Origin: Halobacillus sp. Marseille-Q1614
GTDB taxonomy: Bacteria > Bacillota > Bacilli > Bacillales > Halobacillaceae
Assembly (NCBI RefSeq): GCF_902809865.1
Contig: NZ_CADDWH010000001.1
Span: forward strand, 2,108,001 to 2,172,000
Direction: 5' to 3'
DNA length: 64,000 bases
Below the pieces are notes generated by a model, which was not told the DNA's origin, did not search any database, and saw only the letters and a list, made by a program, of their open reading frames with translations. The translations under genes and the position numbers were made by a program. This document shows positions 51,597-60,939 of the stretch, piece after piece; position 1 is the stretch's first letter, and each line of letters begins with the position of its first letter.

Positions 51597-53048
51597 TCAG
51601 CCTTTAATAAATATCGTCTTCTGAGTTGTATAAAACTCTTTCGCAGCTTCACCCTGCTCCCTTGAGAACGAGCTGGATGCTTTCATACCGCCAAACGGAG
51701 CCTGGAGCTCTACCCCTGCGGTTTCCGAATTAATCCTGACAAGTCCGGCTTCTATATCATCGATAAACGTTAAAATATGATTGATATTTTTCGAGAATAT
51801 GGATGCACTTAAGCCGTACTCTACATTATTCGCCAGTTCAATGGCCTCTTCTATTGAGGTCACTTTCATGAGAGCAAGTACCGGGCCGAAAATTTCCTCC
51901 CGGGCAATTGTCATCACGGATGTGACATTTTCAAAAATGGCAGGCTGTAAGAAATACCCTCCCTTTTCGTGTGAGACCGGAGAGCCGCCAAATATCAGAT
52001 TTGCTCCCTCCTTTTGTCCTGTATCAATATATTTTTTCACATTTTCAAACTGATCTTTCGTAGCACACGGCCCCATCCACGTATCTTCTTTAAGGCCGTC
52101 CCCTACTGTAATTTTCTCTGCTTTACTTAACAGTTTTTCTTTAAAATCTTGATAAATTCCTTCCTGCACGATCACCCGGCTGCTGCATGTACACTTCTGC
52201 CCGGTCGATCTCAGTCCGCCATTTAATGCCGCTTCCACTGCTAAGTCGATATCAGCATCTTCCGCTACGATCAGAGGGTTTTTCCCTCCCATTTCTAACT
52301 GATACTTCCCTCCTCTTTCAGCAACCGCCTTTTCTATTTGTCTGCCCGTACTATTGGATCCTGTAAAGCTAACAGCCGAAACGTCTTTGTTTTCCGCAAG
52401 GCCCTGCCCAATCACAGAGCCCCTTCCTGTAATAAAATTGATGACGCCTTTTGGAAACCCGGCCTGATCGAAGCATTCAATGACTTTTGCAGCTGTAACG
52501 GACGCTTCTGTAGCTGGTTTAAGAATCACGGTATTCCCATAAATCAAAGCCGGCGCCATCTTCCAAACAGGAATCGCCACAGGGAAATTCCACGGAGTAA
52601 TCATCCCTGCTACACCAAGGGGCACCCGCTTACTGAACATGAGGGCCGAGCGGTCAGCCGAAGGAATTAAATCGCCTTCTTTTCTCATACCTTCACCTGC
52701 GTAGTACCTTAGGATAGCTGCTCCCCGCTTTGTTTCTCCTTTGGCTTCCACGAGAGTTTTCCCCATTTCTCTCGTCAAAGTTTCAGCAATACTGTCTATA
52801 TTTTGTTCAAATAAATCAGCCGCTTTGTAAAGATATTCTCCTCTTTCTGGTCCTGACAGCTTTCTCCATAACTTCTGAGATTGTTTAGCAGCAGAAACAG
52901 CCTTTTCTAAATCCTGCTCTGTTGAGTTTTGAACACTTCCAACAATTTCTGATGGACTGGCGGGATTATAGCTGGCCACTAATTCTTTAGAAGAGGATGG
53001 CAACCATTCTCCATTAATAAAATTTAAGTATGTTTTTGTTTCGCTCAA
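51597..53048 (-). CDS. NAD(P)-dependent aldehyde dehydrogenase
   Basis: A 483-residue [32 protein letters not shown] (cofactor), [11 protein letters not shown], the catalytic Glu in LEMGGKNP and Cys in [10 protein letters not shown], and [12 protein letters not shown]. It is closest to alpha-ketoglutarate-semialdehyde/succinate-semialdehyde dehydrogenases such as YcbD and GabD. The start is a TTG at 53048, 8 nt after AGGAGG. No pathway partner is adjacent. Confidence 0.92.
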   Translation of the reverse strand: MSETKTYLNFINGEWLPSSSKELVASYNPASPSEIVGSVQNSTEQDLEKAVSAAKQSQKLWRKLSGPERGEYLYKAADLFEQNIDSIAETLTREMGKTLVEAKGETKRGAAILRYYAGEGMRKEGDLIPSADRSALMFSKRVPLGVAGMITPWNFPVAIPVWKMAPALIYGNTVILKPATEASVTAAKVIECFDQAGFPKGVINFITGRGSVIGQGLAENKDVSAVSFTGSNSTGRQIEKAVAERGGKYQLEMGGKNPLIVAEDADIDLAVEAALNGGLRSTGQKCTCSSRVIVQEGIYQDFKEKLLSKAEKITVGDGLKEDTWMGPCATKDQFENVKKYIDTGQKEGANLIFGGSPVSHEKGGYFLQPAIFENVTSVMTIAREEIFGPVLALMKVTSIEEAIELANNVEYGLSASIFSKNINHILTFIDDIEAGLVRINSETAGVELQAPFGGMKASSSFSREQGEAAKEFYTTQKTIFIKG

Positions 53049-53266
53049 GTTTTTAACCTCCTGTTTCTTTGATCCCTTTTTCTCCTACAACCTATCCTAT
53101 GAAAGACAAGCTGTGATTAAGTACAAGCCTTACTGTATATATGAATTTATCTCTCCAGAGAAGGAAGGGGGTTCTCTCCTATTCGGTTTTTTTGACGATT
53201 CTTCCCGCCCTATCGTCGTTTCTCAGTTACTTCGATAAAAAGAACAAAGGCTTAAAGCGCCCTGGT

Positions 53267-53349
53267 AGACACGAAACGCATAAGCAAATCGGCCGGAGGA
53301 AGGTGGCCTTCCCTTTTAGCAGGGTGGATTGCTTATGACGCGAGTGTCT
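53267..53349. repeat. Structured intergenic element with nested hairpins
   Basis: AGACAC/GTGTCT, CATAAGCAA/TTGCTTATG and the inner GGAAGG-tgg-CCTTCC nest into one 83-nt foldback. There is no U-tract. It is unlike the dispersed repeat family of this window. Role unknown: a MITE-like or other palindromic element, or a structured RNA. Confidence 0.6.
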
Positions 53350-53423
53350 GGGTGCTGGAGCTGGATGTCGCTCTTTTAAACATATATATACACAGCTTGG
53401 AGTTTTATAATTTCCTAGAAAAT

Positions 53424-53458
53424 AAAAAAGCAGCCCTTCAGGCGAAGGGCTGCTTTTC
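53424..53458 (-). terminator. Terminator of the SDR gene
   Basis: AGCAGCCCTTC-gcct-GAAGGGCTGCT followed by TTTTTATTTT on the minus strand. Confidence 0.93.
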
Positions 53459-53464
53459 CTTTTT

Positions 53465-54208
53465 TTATAAAGTTTGGTCGGTAGGTCGAACGACAATTTC
53501 ATTAACGGCTACTTCCGCCGGCTCTTCTAGTGCAAAACGAATTGTTCTTGCAATACTATCGGGCTTAATCGCCATTTGATAAAGGTCGTCCACTCCGGAT
53601 TTGATATCATCATCTGTGATCGTAGATGTCAGTTCAGTGGATACGGCACCAGGCGATATGATCGTTGCTTTAATTTTAGAATCCTGAGACTCTTCCATTC
53701 TCAGGCCGTCCGTAATAGCGCGCACCGCGAATTTAGTTCCGCTGTAAACCGCACTGCCAGGGAAAACGACATGTCCTGCTACAGAAGACAGGTTGATTAT
53801 ATGACCCCGTTTTTTCTCCCGCATATACGGCAGAACAGCGGAGATTCCATATAATACTCCTTTAATATTAACATCAATCATCTGATCCCATTCTTTAATC
53901 TTCTTTTTATTTAAATAAGAGAGCGGCATCAGGCCGGCGTTATTAATAATCGCATCAATTTGCCCGTATTTCTCATGGGCGAATTTCGCCAGCTCTTCCA
54001 TTTCTTCAGAAGAAGTAACATCAGTTGGCTTATAAACGGCATCGCCTTCATTATTGTTAAGATCATCTGCTATTTCTTTTAATCGCTCTTCTCTTCTGGC
54101 TGCTAATACCAGCTTCGCCCCTTTAGAAGATAATTCCTTCGCGGTCTCTTCGCCGATCCCGCTTGAGGCTCCTGTGATAATAACCACTTTATCTTTAAGA
54201 TTAGACAC
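53465..54208 (-). CDS. Short-chain dehydrogenase/reductase
   Basis: A 247-residue classical SDR: TGASSGIGEETA (cofactor loop), NNAGLM, the catalytic tetrad with S in NLSSVAG, Y and K in YSGTKFAV, and ISPGAVSTEL. The NADP preference is suggested by ARREERL after beta-2. It resembles Bacillus YdaD/YhdF-like or NADP-dependent 3-hydroxyacid dehydrogenases; substrate unknown. The start is GTG 54208, 7 nt after GGAGG. Confidence 0.92.
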   Translation of the reverse strand: MSNLKDKVVIITGASSGIGEETAKELSSKGAKLVLAARREERLKEIADDLNNNEGDAVYKPTDVTSSEEMEELAKFAHEKYGQIDAIINNAGLMPLSYLNKKKIKEWDQMIDVNIKGVLYGISAVLPYMREKKRGHIINLSSVAGHVVFPGSAVYSGTKFAVRAITDGLRMEESQDSKIKATIISPGAVSTELTSTITDDDIKSGVDDLYQMAIKPDSIARTIRFALEEPAEVAVNEIVVRPTDQTL

Positions 54209-54298
54209 TATTTATCCTCCTAGCAAAAGTTTATATGTGACTCACAGGCTACTGTTACCGTTCTCCTATTTACATAAACTTTCCAATAGGCTGATCAA

Positions 54299-54333
54299 AA
54301 TAAAAAACCTCAGCTGTTCTGATCAGCTGAGGC
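54299..54333 (-). terminator. Terminator of the CNNM gene
   Basis: CCTCAGCTG-atcagaa-CAGCTGAGG followed by TTTTTTATTTT on the minus strand. Confidence 0.93.
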
Positions 54334-54342
54334 TTCTCCTAG

Positions 54343-55563
54343 TTATTTTACGATTTGTACTTTTCGAATCATATGACCTTCAATTTCAAGAACTTTAAAT
54401 GTAAGGTTCTCCCGTTCTAATACTTCTCCCTGCTCAGGGATTTCGTTGCATTCTTTTAAAAGGTACCCTGCAAGGACATCTTCGTCTTCAGGGATCTCCG
54501 TATCAAAAACGGAATTCAGACGGCGAAGTGTAATTTTACCATCACAGATAATCTCTGTATCTGTCAGTTTTTCTACCAGAGGCCCATCCTCACGGTCAAG
54601 CTCATCTTCGATTTCTAGTCCGATCATGGATTCAATGATGTCTTCGTGCGTAAGCAGGCCTTCTGTACCGCCATATTCGTCGAGTACAATGGCCATATGT
54701 TTTTTCTCTTTTGTCATTTTACGGAACACCCATTCAATGGACTGGAACTCATACACAATCACTGGGTCGTTATCACAAAATGCTTCAAAGGGCCTCTCCT
54801 GATCAATGGACCAGGCAAGTAAATATTTCGAGTGGAATACAGCTATGATATCGTCAATATCTTCATCAAATACTGGATACCTCGTATACGGGTGGGCAAT
54901 GACAGTATCACGAACTTCTTCAAATGTCGCTGTTTTAGGCAGTGCCTCAATCTCAACCCTCGGTGTTTTCATGACATCTTTAACATTCAGGTTATAAAAA
55001 TCTAAAACTCCTTTTATACGGAAGGACTCGTTTTCATTAAAGGTTCCTTCTGAATCGGCGATATCTACCATTGTCCGCAGTTCTTCTTTGGAGATGGAAA
55101 CATCCTCCGGCTGTCCTTTGGAAAGTGCCCGTGTTACCATTCCAGTCAATTTATTCAAGACAATCGTAATTGGCTTAAAGATAATTACGAAAAAACGGAT
55201 GACCGGATATACGAGGAATGCAATTCTATCTGGAAAAGCAGCGGCCACCGATTTTGGCAGTACCTCAGCAAAAAGGATGATCACAATAGTTAATATAGCG
55301 GAAGCAATTCCTATATTAAAGCCATACTCGATCGCTAAGGCAGTTACAAACGTAGGCAGCAATATGTTTGCGATATTATTTCCAATTAGAATCGTCGTGA
55401 TAAATTCACCAGGCTTAGACACTAAGTCCAGTAATTTTTCAGCTTTCCTATCCTTATTATCTGCTTTCGTTTTCAATTTCATTTTGTTAGCTGCCGTCAG
55501 AGCAGTTTCGCTTCCTGAGAAAAACAGAGAAACAAAAATTAATAAAATGATCGCGATGATCAC
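54343..55563 (-). CDS. CNNM/CorC-type transporter (hemolysin family)
   Basis: A ~406-residue membrane protein: a CNNM/DUF21 domain (SLFFSGSETALTAANKMKLK..., ~1-180, 3-4 segments), two CBS domains (DVMKTPRVEIEALPK..., ~190-320) and a C-terminal CorC_HlyC domain. It belongs to the group with MpfA (YhdP) and YrkA/YqhB of B. subtilis, linked to Mg2+ efflux. The start is GTG 55563 after AAGGAGG; an upstream in-frame ATG (55590) precedes the SD. The ion is not certain. Confidence 0.9.
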   Translation of the reverse strand: MIIAIILLIFVSLFFSGSETALTAANKMKLKTKADNKDRKAEKLLDLVSKPGEFITTILIGNNIANILLPTFVTALAIEYGFNIGIASAILTIVIILFAEVLPKSVAAAFPDRIAFLVYPVIRFFVIIFKPITIVLNKLTGMVTRALSKGQPEDVSISKEELRTMVDIADSEGTFNENESFRIKGVLDFYNLNVKDVMKTPRVEIEALPKTATFEEVRDTVIAHPYTRYPVFDEDIDDIIAVFHSKYLLAWSIDQERPFEAFCDNDPVIVYEFQSIEWVFRKMTKEKKHMAIVLDEYGGTEGLLTHEDIIESMIGLEIEDELDREDGPLVEKLTDTEIICDGKITLRRLNSVFDTEIPEDEDVLAGYLLKECNEIPEQGEVLERENLTFKVLEIEGHMIRKVQIVK

Positions 55564-55654
55564 AGTACATTTCCTCCTTAAAACATTCAAAACTTTAGCG
55601 AGAGTTAGTACCTACTATAGATTATTTTACAAAGGGAGGAAAGCAATACATTCT

Positions 55655-56869
55655 TTAGATGAGCAGACATTCATTTTCATAGATAAACGAATAGCGGATA
55701 TCTATAAATAAGAAATGCTGGTCATTCAATGGAAAGCTGAAGGTACGGACCATTTCCTTCGTTTCAATATCTGAATAAATATCTGATATGATGCCTTTGT
55801 TTGAAATTTTCATCTGCATGACATTTTCTAAAAAGTATGGACGAAACGCCCAATTAGACCCTTTCTTATGCGGCTCAAGCTCCCACTCTTTTTCACGTTT
55901 TCGAAAGTTCGAGGAAACCTGGAGCCCATTACTGTCACAAATAAACATCCGAAAGCTTTCTTTATCGAATTGATGAGTAACTAAATCAATAAATCCATCG
56001 ACCTTTTTGGGTCCTTCCCATTTAGAGAGAAGTCCTTTTACTTTTTGTTCCCAGGTAGTGAGAATCGATAAACGCTGCTCTATTAACATCTTTTCACGCT
56101 GAATATAAGCGGCTACCTTTTCGCTAATATTCAAGGAAAGAGAATCTTTACTGAGGAGATTGAAATCCGGTCGTGCTAGGTAATGGCCTTGATAATACCG
56201 CCCTCCATTTTTCCAGGCAAAATGAAGCTGGAAATCATCTTCTATATTTTCAAATAGGAGAGCAGCCCCTATACGGTGCGCTAACATTGATAAAGAATAC
56301 ATAATATCTTGAAAGCCTTCTGAATTATGGGTCCGGATATGCTTAGTGTCTATTTTTAAAATGTGGGGCTCGAGCTGCCGTATTCGGTCAATATTAGAGC
56401 TTTTGGCTCCCACATGATCAATTGCGACCTGTATCCCGTAAGTTTTGTAATAGAGAAGCAGATGACTGAGTGTCTTGAATTCCTGGTCAAAATCATGCTC
56501 GGTCACTTCAATAATCACCCGATTCATGGCAAAACCTTTTTGCTCAAACATCAGCAGCATTTCCAATAAGTCTTCCCCATCATTCACCATCAGCTGCTTC
56601 GCCGTACGATTTATAAATAAATAACCTGCTTTTTCTTCCTCGAGCATATCGGTTATCGCTAACTGTAATATGTGCTGATCCACTTCCACTTTAAATTCCT
56701 CAGGTACTTCATCATCCTGAAAAAAAGTTCCTAAGCTTTGAGATTCATTTTTATCATGATATCGGCCGAGCACTTCATACCCGATCACATCATACTTAAT
56801 AGCGCTGATAATCGGCTGATAAGCCGGTTTAACTTTATGTAAATTTCCAACAACGTCTAAAGGGTCCAT
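55655..56869 (-). CDS. ykuI: EAL-domain protein with YkuI C-terminal domain, degenerate active site
   Basis: A 404-residue protein: EAL domain (~1-240) and YkuI_C PAS-like domain (~250-400). Active-site motifs: YEVLGR (E32, EVL for EAL), FINRT, EVTEHD, IDHVG (residues 150-154, where active enzymes have DDFG), LKIDTKHI and QGHYLARP. Loss of the second Asp of DDFG predicts little or no c-di-GMP phosphodiesterase activity; B. subtilis YkuI binds c-di-GMP and is thought to be a non-catalytic relative. It probably acts as a c-di-GMP sensor in the cytosol. Confidence 0.9.
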   Translation of the reverse strand: MDPLDVVGNLHKVKPAYQPIISAIKYDVIGYEVLGRYHDKNESQSLGTFFQDDEVPEEFKVEVDQHILQLAITDMLEEEKAGYLFINRTAKQLMVNDGEDLLEMLLMFEQKGFAMNRVIIEVTEHDFDQEFKTLSHLLLYYKTYGIQVAIDHVGAKSSNIDRIRQLEPHILKIDTKHIRTHNSEGFQDIMYSLSMLAHRIGAALLFENIEDDFQLHFAWKNGGRYYQGHYLARPDFNLLSKDSLSLNISEKVAAYIQREKMLIEQRLSILTTWEQKVKGLLSKWEGPKKVDGFIDLVTHQFDKESFRMFICDSNGLQVSSNFRKREKEWELEPHKKGSNWAFRPYFLENVMQMKISNKGIISDIYSDIETKEMVRTFSFPLNDQHFLFIDIRYSFIYENECLLI

Positions 56870-57027
56870 AAGTCTCCCTCCTTTTTACATTTATATTTAA
56901 TTTTGACTTTAGGAAGGACTGTTTTTAATTAGAAAATCAGCAAAAAAGAAACTAGAATACATATTCATTATATATCCCAGCTTCTTAAATTGTCATATGA
57001 TATTTACAAAGCTTTAAACTCACTGTA

Positions 57028-57525
57028 TTATTTTTCAGCCGATTTCATTATCGGGATCAAAATATCAAAATGTGGGTCCTCGAGATCACGATTAGCGGGA
57101 TATCTTTCATATTTAATTGGCAATTTGTCATAATATTCAACTTCCGGCTCTGCATACGGAACATAATCACTTTTTTGCAGCCATTCGTAAATACGTTCAT
57201 AGGTACTACCAATGTTTTGACCTTTTTTATGTGAAGTCAATAAATAAGTCAGCGCAGGAACAACTATTTCAACCATATCTTCAGGTATTTGCTGCTTACC
57301 TTCTACCTCGAAGACCGAGTAATGAACAAATCCATCTGGTCTTATATGATAAGAAAGGCCTAATTGCACTTCTGGATCGACAGATAATGGCAGTTCATTG
57401 ACCCGCTTATTCATAGAAGAGATTACTTTTTTTAATGAATGTATTTCAGTATAAGGGCCTTCCCACCTTAGCCCGATACCTCGATAGCCAGGCAGATTGG
57501 CAATTTTATATAGTGACTCTCCCAT
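57028..57525 (-). CDS. GyrI-like effector-binding domain protein
   Basis: A ~165-residue stand-alone GyrI-like/AraC_E_bind protein: LPGYRGIGLRWEGPYTEIHSLKKVI, HYSVFEVEG, VVPALTYLLTSHKKGQNIGSTYERIYEWLQKSDY, and VEYYD..P...FDILIPI at the end, the typical terminal strand. Such proteins bind small hydrophobic drugs or hydrolyse cyclopropyl compounds in a few cases. Start 57525 (GAGGGA upstream) or 57543; uncertain. No HTH. Confidence 0.78.
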   Translation of the reverse strand: MGESLYKIANLPGYRGIGLRWEGPYTEIHSLKKVISSMNKRVNELPLSVDPEVQLGLSYHIRPDGFVHYSVFEVEGKQQIPEDMVEIVVPALTYLLTSHKKGQNIGSTYERIYEWLQKSDYVPYAEPEVEYYDKLPIKYERYPANRDLEDPHFDILIPIMKSAEK

Positions 57526-57651
57526 GCTTTCCCTCGCTCTCATATGTAGAATATATCCCCTCTTACATATATTAATAAATTTCTGGAATCGTGCTGGGAT
57601 TTCCTTCTTTTACTTTACCTTTATCGATCAGTTAAGACAGTTTTTTTATGA

Positions 57652-58218
57652 TTAACCCTTTATAATCTTTGAATAAATACAAGTATCTCTTAGCTCTTCT
57701 CCATCCAAAGATAGATCGTCATTTTGAAGAACTCCTTCTAATACAAACCCCAGCCGTTCAGGCACAGCTCGGCTTTTTGAATTTTTGGCATCACAGCGGA
57801 TTTCCACCCGCTTAGCATCGAGCTCACTAATAGCGAAGTCCGTGATTCCGGTAACCGCCTCTGTTACATATCCTTTCCCGCTAAACCGTGAATCTCCCCA
57901 ATATCCAATTTCAAATTTCCGGACTTGCCAATCCATCCGGTGAAGACCGGAAGAGCAGACAAGCTGACCTGTATCTTTTAAGAAAACAAGGAACCTTAAG
58001 TCTTCACGCTTTAAAAACCGGATATGGGCATGCCTAATATTGGCTTCTGTCTCTTCTTCTGTTTGTTCATGGTGGGCAAAAGGAAGCCAAGGCTTTAATT
58101 CATTTCTGGAAGCTTGAATGGACTCGTATACAGCCCTGCCATCCCCTGGCTTGGGCATCCGAATCAGCAGCCTCTCTGTTTCAAAATGATCTGGGAAATC
58201 AAGAAGTATTGAATCCAT
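57652..58218 (-). CDS. RimJ/RimL-family N-acetyltransferase
   Basis: A 188-residue GNAT: FETERLLIRMPKPGDGRAVYESI (N-terminal), WLPFAHHEQTEEETEANI, EIGYWGDSRFSGKGYVTEAV (acetyl-CoA loop) and RVEIRCDAKNSKSRAVPERLGFVLEGVLQ. This is the pattern of RimL/YdaF-type ribosomal serine acetyltransferases. It lies 12 nt downstream of a second GNAT gene, so the two are co-transcribed. Substrate unknown. Confidence 0.92.
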   Translation of the reverse strand: MDSILLDFPDHFETERLLIRMPKPGDGRAVYESIQASRNELKPWLPFAHHEQTEEETEANIRHAHIRFLKREDLRFLVFLKDTGQLVCSSGLHRMDWQVRKFEIGYWGDSRFSGKGYVTEAVTGITDFAISELDAKRVEIRCDAKNSKSRAVPERLGFVLEGVLQNDDLSLDGEELRDTCIYSKIIKG

Positions 58219-58230
58219 TTATTTATCTCC

Positions 58231-58773
58231 TTACTCGTCTTCTGGGTTTATTAACGCAAGCATTTGGTGGTCTTCCCACTTGCCGTTAATTTTCACATTT
58301 TTCCTGGCAATCCCTTCTTTATGAAAACCTGCTTTTTCTAAGACTCGGATGGACGCAATATTCCGGGGCATAACTCCTGCTTCAATTCTATGTAACTGCA
58401 ATTCTTTAAAAGCGTACTCCACAATTAGCTCTACTGCTTCAGTCGCAAATCCGTGGCCATTATGTTTTTGGTCGATAAAATATCCGACAAAGGCTCCCTG
58501 AAGAGATCCCCGCAGAACTTGAAAGAGGTTGATCGTCCCTGCTAATTGGTCATCCTCCTGCTTAAAGATACCGAAATAATAGCCATCGTCCTTCAGCATT
58601 TCTTCATGAAAGTCCTTAATCCGGCTTCTTTGTGTATCCTCAGAGTAAAACTCATCTCCCCGCTCCATGGAAAACTTTTCAAAAAAAGCACGATTGTCAC
58701 GCTGAAATACGGCCATATCTTTTGAGTCTTCCACCTCGAGCGGTCTAATATAAACTTTCTTTCCTTTTAACAT
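58231..58773 (-). CDS. RimJ/RimL-family N-acetyltransferase
   Basis: A 180-residue GNAT: KVYIRPLEVEDSKDMAVFQRDNRAFFEKFS, GTINLFQVLRGSLQGAFVGYFIDQKHNGHGFATEAVELIV (acetyl-CoA binding) and RIEAGVMPRNIASIRVLEKAGFHKEGIARKNVKINGKWEDHQMLAL. This is close to YjcK/RimJ-type enzymes. First gene of the GNAT pair; located next to the sortase gene, transcribed in the same direction (24 nt gap). Confidence 0.93.
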   Translation of the reverse strand: MLKGKKVYIRPLEVEDSKDMAVFQRDNRAFFEKFSMERGDEFYSEDTQRSRIKDFHEEMLKDDGYYFGIFKQEDDQLAGTINLFQVLRGSLQGAFVGYFIDQKHNGHGFATEAVELIVEYAFKELQLHRIEAGVMPRNIASIRVLEKAGFHKEGIARKNVKINGKWEDHQMLALINPEDE

Positions 58774-58797
58774 AGTCTCTCTCCCTTCATTGTTCCG

Positions 58798-59454
58798 CTA
58801 CATTTCTGATGTCTTAACTAATTCAGACTCAATAATATAGCGATCCGGTGCATTCCCTAAAAACTCAAATGGATAACAGGTTGTTAAAGTAAGAGTAGGT
58901 TCTTCTTTATCAACGACAACAGAGCGGTCATCAGCATCAGTAATCCATATTTTCTGAATTTCATATTCATATCTCTTTCCTTCAAACTCGAGAAATAAAG
59001 TGTCTCCTTCAGCTACGTTTTTCAACTCGGAGAAAACCGTATCCCTATGCCCGCTCAATACGGTATGCCTCTCTTCTTCCGGAGTCGTCGTCCATTCGCT
59101 GACATACATTCCTACACCCTGTTGTAACGTATCATCGTCAGCACCCCAGTACGTTCTATAACCCTTTTCAAGCTTTGGAATAACCAGTCTTCCAACCTGT
59201 TCCCCCTTAGTTAAACGATCAATTTCATCACTCATCTTACTGGGAACTTGAGGCGCCGTTGTACCTTCTGCTTTATCTGGACCTTCTCTTTTTTTTATCG
59301 GTTCTTCACTTGTTTTTTCAGAGGACTCTTGCCACTCTTGGAGCTCTTCTTCAGGGACAGATTCCACCGCCTGACTGCTCTTCCACCACTGAAACCCATA
59401 ATAACTGACCATGAAAACACCAAGGGCTATTATGATAAGAGATACCTTTTTCAC
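58798..59454 (-). CDS. Class D sortase
   Basis: A 218-residue membrane-anchored transpeptidase: one N-terminal TM (VSLIIIALGVFMVSYYGF), an acidic stalk (~30-85), then the sortase barrel. The catalytic triad is H136 (SGHRDT), C193 (TTCYPF) and R205 (APDRYII). The TLTTCYPF context with a short N-terminal TM fits class D, known to use LPNTA-type signals. The gene upstream in the same direction encodes an LPNTA protein, a likely substrate. A terminator separates the two, so the sortase has its own promoter or relies on read-through. Confidence 0.93.
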   Translation of the reverse strand: MKKVSLIIIALGVFMVSYYGFQWWKSSQAVESVPEEELQEWQESSEKTSEEPIKKREGPDKAEGTTAPQVPSKMSDEIDRLTKGEQVGRLVIPKLEKGYRTYWGADDDTLQQGVGMYVSEWTTTPEEERHTVLSGHRDTVFSELKNVAEGDTLFLEFEGKRYEYEIQKIWITDADDRSVVVDKEEPTLTLTTCYPFEFLGNAPDRYIIESELVKTSEM

Positions 59455-59494
59455 ATTCGTTCACCTCACTTCCTTTTATCTTACAATAAATAGG

Positions 59495-59527
59495 AAAAAG
59501 CCGCATACCCTTATGCGGCTTTTTTCT
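59495..59527 (-). terminator. Terminator of the LPNTA-protein gene
   Basis: AAGCCGCATA-aggg-TATGCGGCTT followed by TTTCC on the minus strand. Confidence 0.85.
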
Positions 59528-59545
59528 TATAAAATTAATTATGAC

Positions 59546-60499
59546 TTAAGAGACACTCGGCTTTCTGCTTTTTAAAAAGAAGACAAATGCTCCCCCAAGC
59601 ATCAAAGCAAGACCGGTAAGTGCAAGAGTCGGATATGGTGTGGCTGTATTCGGAAGTTCTCCCCCTTCCATAGCGCCGCTCTCCATTTCCTCAGGAATCA
59701 TGTCATCCATAGGTACAGCTGAAGAAATTACTTCTTCAGGTACAGTAATTTTACCGACTCCATTGAAATTATCCATCGTCATATGCATATTCAGTACAGT
59801 ATTTGTGGTCTCGCCTTCCATATTCATCTCCATGTCCATATCCATCATAAGCTCAGTCATATAATAATTTTCTTTATTTATCGTCACTTCGTAATTGATA
59901 TTGTTAATCGTCATTTGGTTCATAAGCTCACTCATCATAGCGGAAGACTCACCTTCTGGCATCATCGAACCAAGCATCTGCTGGGAAGCCTCCATAATAA
60001 CTTCCCCATCACCTTCATATGTTAACAGATAAGTGCCCCCCTGATCTTCAACACTCATCTCCTTACCCAGCGCTTCCGCCTGGTCCATCTGCTGGTCGAC
60101 CATTCCCATTCCTGCCATTTCGCTTAATGAATTGCTTAATTCATCCGGCAGTTTGATCCAGCCTTCCACAGGATCCTCCTGGAAGAAACCTTTCTCTGTA
60201 AAATAGGACTCTACGCTGACTTCGCCCTGGTCAGGAATAGTAGTAGTAACCACTTGATGCATGGCAAGAGGATTGACAGTAATATCAGCATCTGACTGTG
60301 AGGATAAAGTAACGGTTTCACCGCTCATATTCATCGTCTGCTCCATCTGCATTTGAGTAGAATAACTTTCAAGCTGGGCCATAGCTTCATTTGACTTCTG
60401 CAAAACTTCCGTCGCACCCATTTCCGCTGCGGAAAAATGAGCTGGTGCTGCTAACAATAAGACTGCAGCAAAAGCAATTGAGGTTAATCTCTTAAACAT
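59546..60499 (-). CDS. Met-rich DUF6612-like protein with LPNTA sortase signal
   Basis: A 317-residue surface protein. Signal peptide ~1-24 (LTSIAFAAVLLLAAPAHFSA). The mature part (~30-260) resembles the DUF6612/LppX-like fold (ATEVLQKSNEAMAQLESYST, SYFTEKGFFQEDPVEGWIKL, INYEVTINKENYYMTELMMD). Then LPNTA (282-286), a TM helix and the basic tail KSRK: a full cell-wall sorting signal. Relatives are usually lipoproteins; here the lipobox is replaced by sortase anchoring. About 36 of 317 residues are Met, with an alternating MDMDMEMNMEG stretch, which suggests copper or oxidant binding. It pairs with the class D sortase. Confidence 0.85.
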   Translation of the reverse strand: MFKRLTSIAFAAVLLLAAPAHFSAAEMGATEVLQKSNEAMAQLESYSTQMQMEQTMNMSGETVTLSSQSDADITVNPLAMHQVVTTTIPDQGEVSVESYFTEKGFFQEDPVEGWIKLPDELSNSLSEMAGMGMVDQQMDQAEALGKEMSVEDQGGTYLLTYEGDGEVIMEASQQMLGSMMPEGESSAMMSELMNQMTINNINYEVTINKENYYMTELMMDMDMEMNMEGETTNTVLNMHMTMDNFNGVGKITVPEEVISSAVPMDDMIPEEMESGAMEGGELPNTATPYPTLALTGLALMLGGAFVFFLKSRKPSVS

Positions 60500-60898
60500 T
60501 TAAACACTCCTGTTATTTTTATTGCAAAACAAATAGAGTGATAACGTACAACTATGTAGTGACTTGCTGACTGGAAGGCCGCATCTTCCATTCATTTTAC
60601 TAATTCCTTTGTTCCCTTTCTAGTTATTACTAAACATATTTCTTCTATATTTGATATTTTTTTACAAAAAATAAGGACTTAATAATTGGTTAATTAATCA
60701 CGATATACTTTTTCTAATCAACTAATGGAATCTTATTGGGATCCCTTAGAAAATCAAATATAATTTCAATTTGCTTATATGTATTTCTTTTTAAAGACAT
60801 CCGGCAAATCATCCCCTACCTGATTTTTATCAGGCTGACTGCCCGTGCTTCTGACTACATAATAATGTGTCTACAGCTTTAAATGTTTCACAAACTTG
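60500..60898. other. Intergenic gap between RND pump and LPNTA-protein genes
   Basis: About 400 nt. It must hold the promoter of the LPNTA gene on the minus strand, but no clear -35/-10 pair is seen. A palindromic TTAATTAA (60691-60698) sits within a TTGGTTAATTAATCA stretch and could be an operator. No gene. Confidence 0.5.
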
Positions 60899-60938
60899 GA
60901 AAAAGCGAAAATGCAGAATATGCACTTTCGCTTTTTTA
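60899..60938 (-). terminator. Terminator of the RND gene
   Basis: AAAAAGCGAAA-TGCA ... TGCA-TTTCGCTTTTTT, long hairpin with U-tract. Confidence 0.92.
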
Positions 60939-60939
60939 G

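Noticed and set aside
53227-53502. 91-codon minus-strand frame
   Set aside because: Covers the nested foldback and the SDR terminator; no family resemblance.
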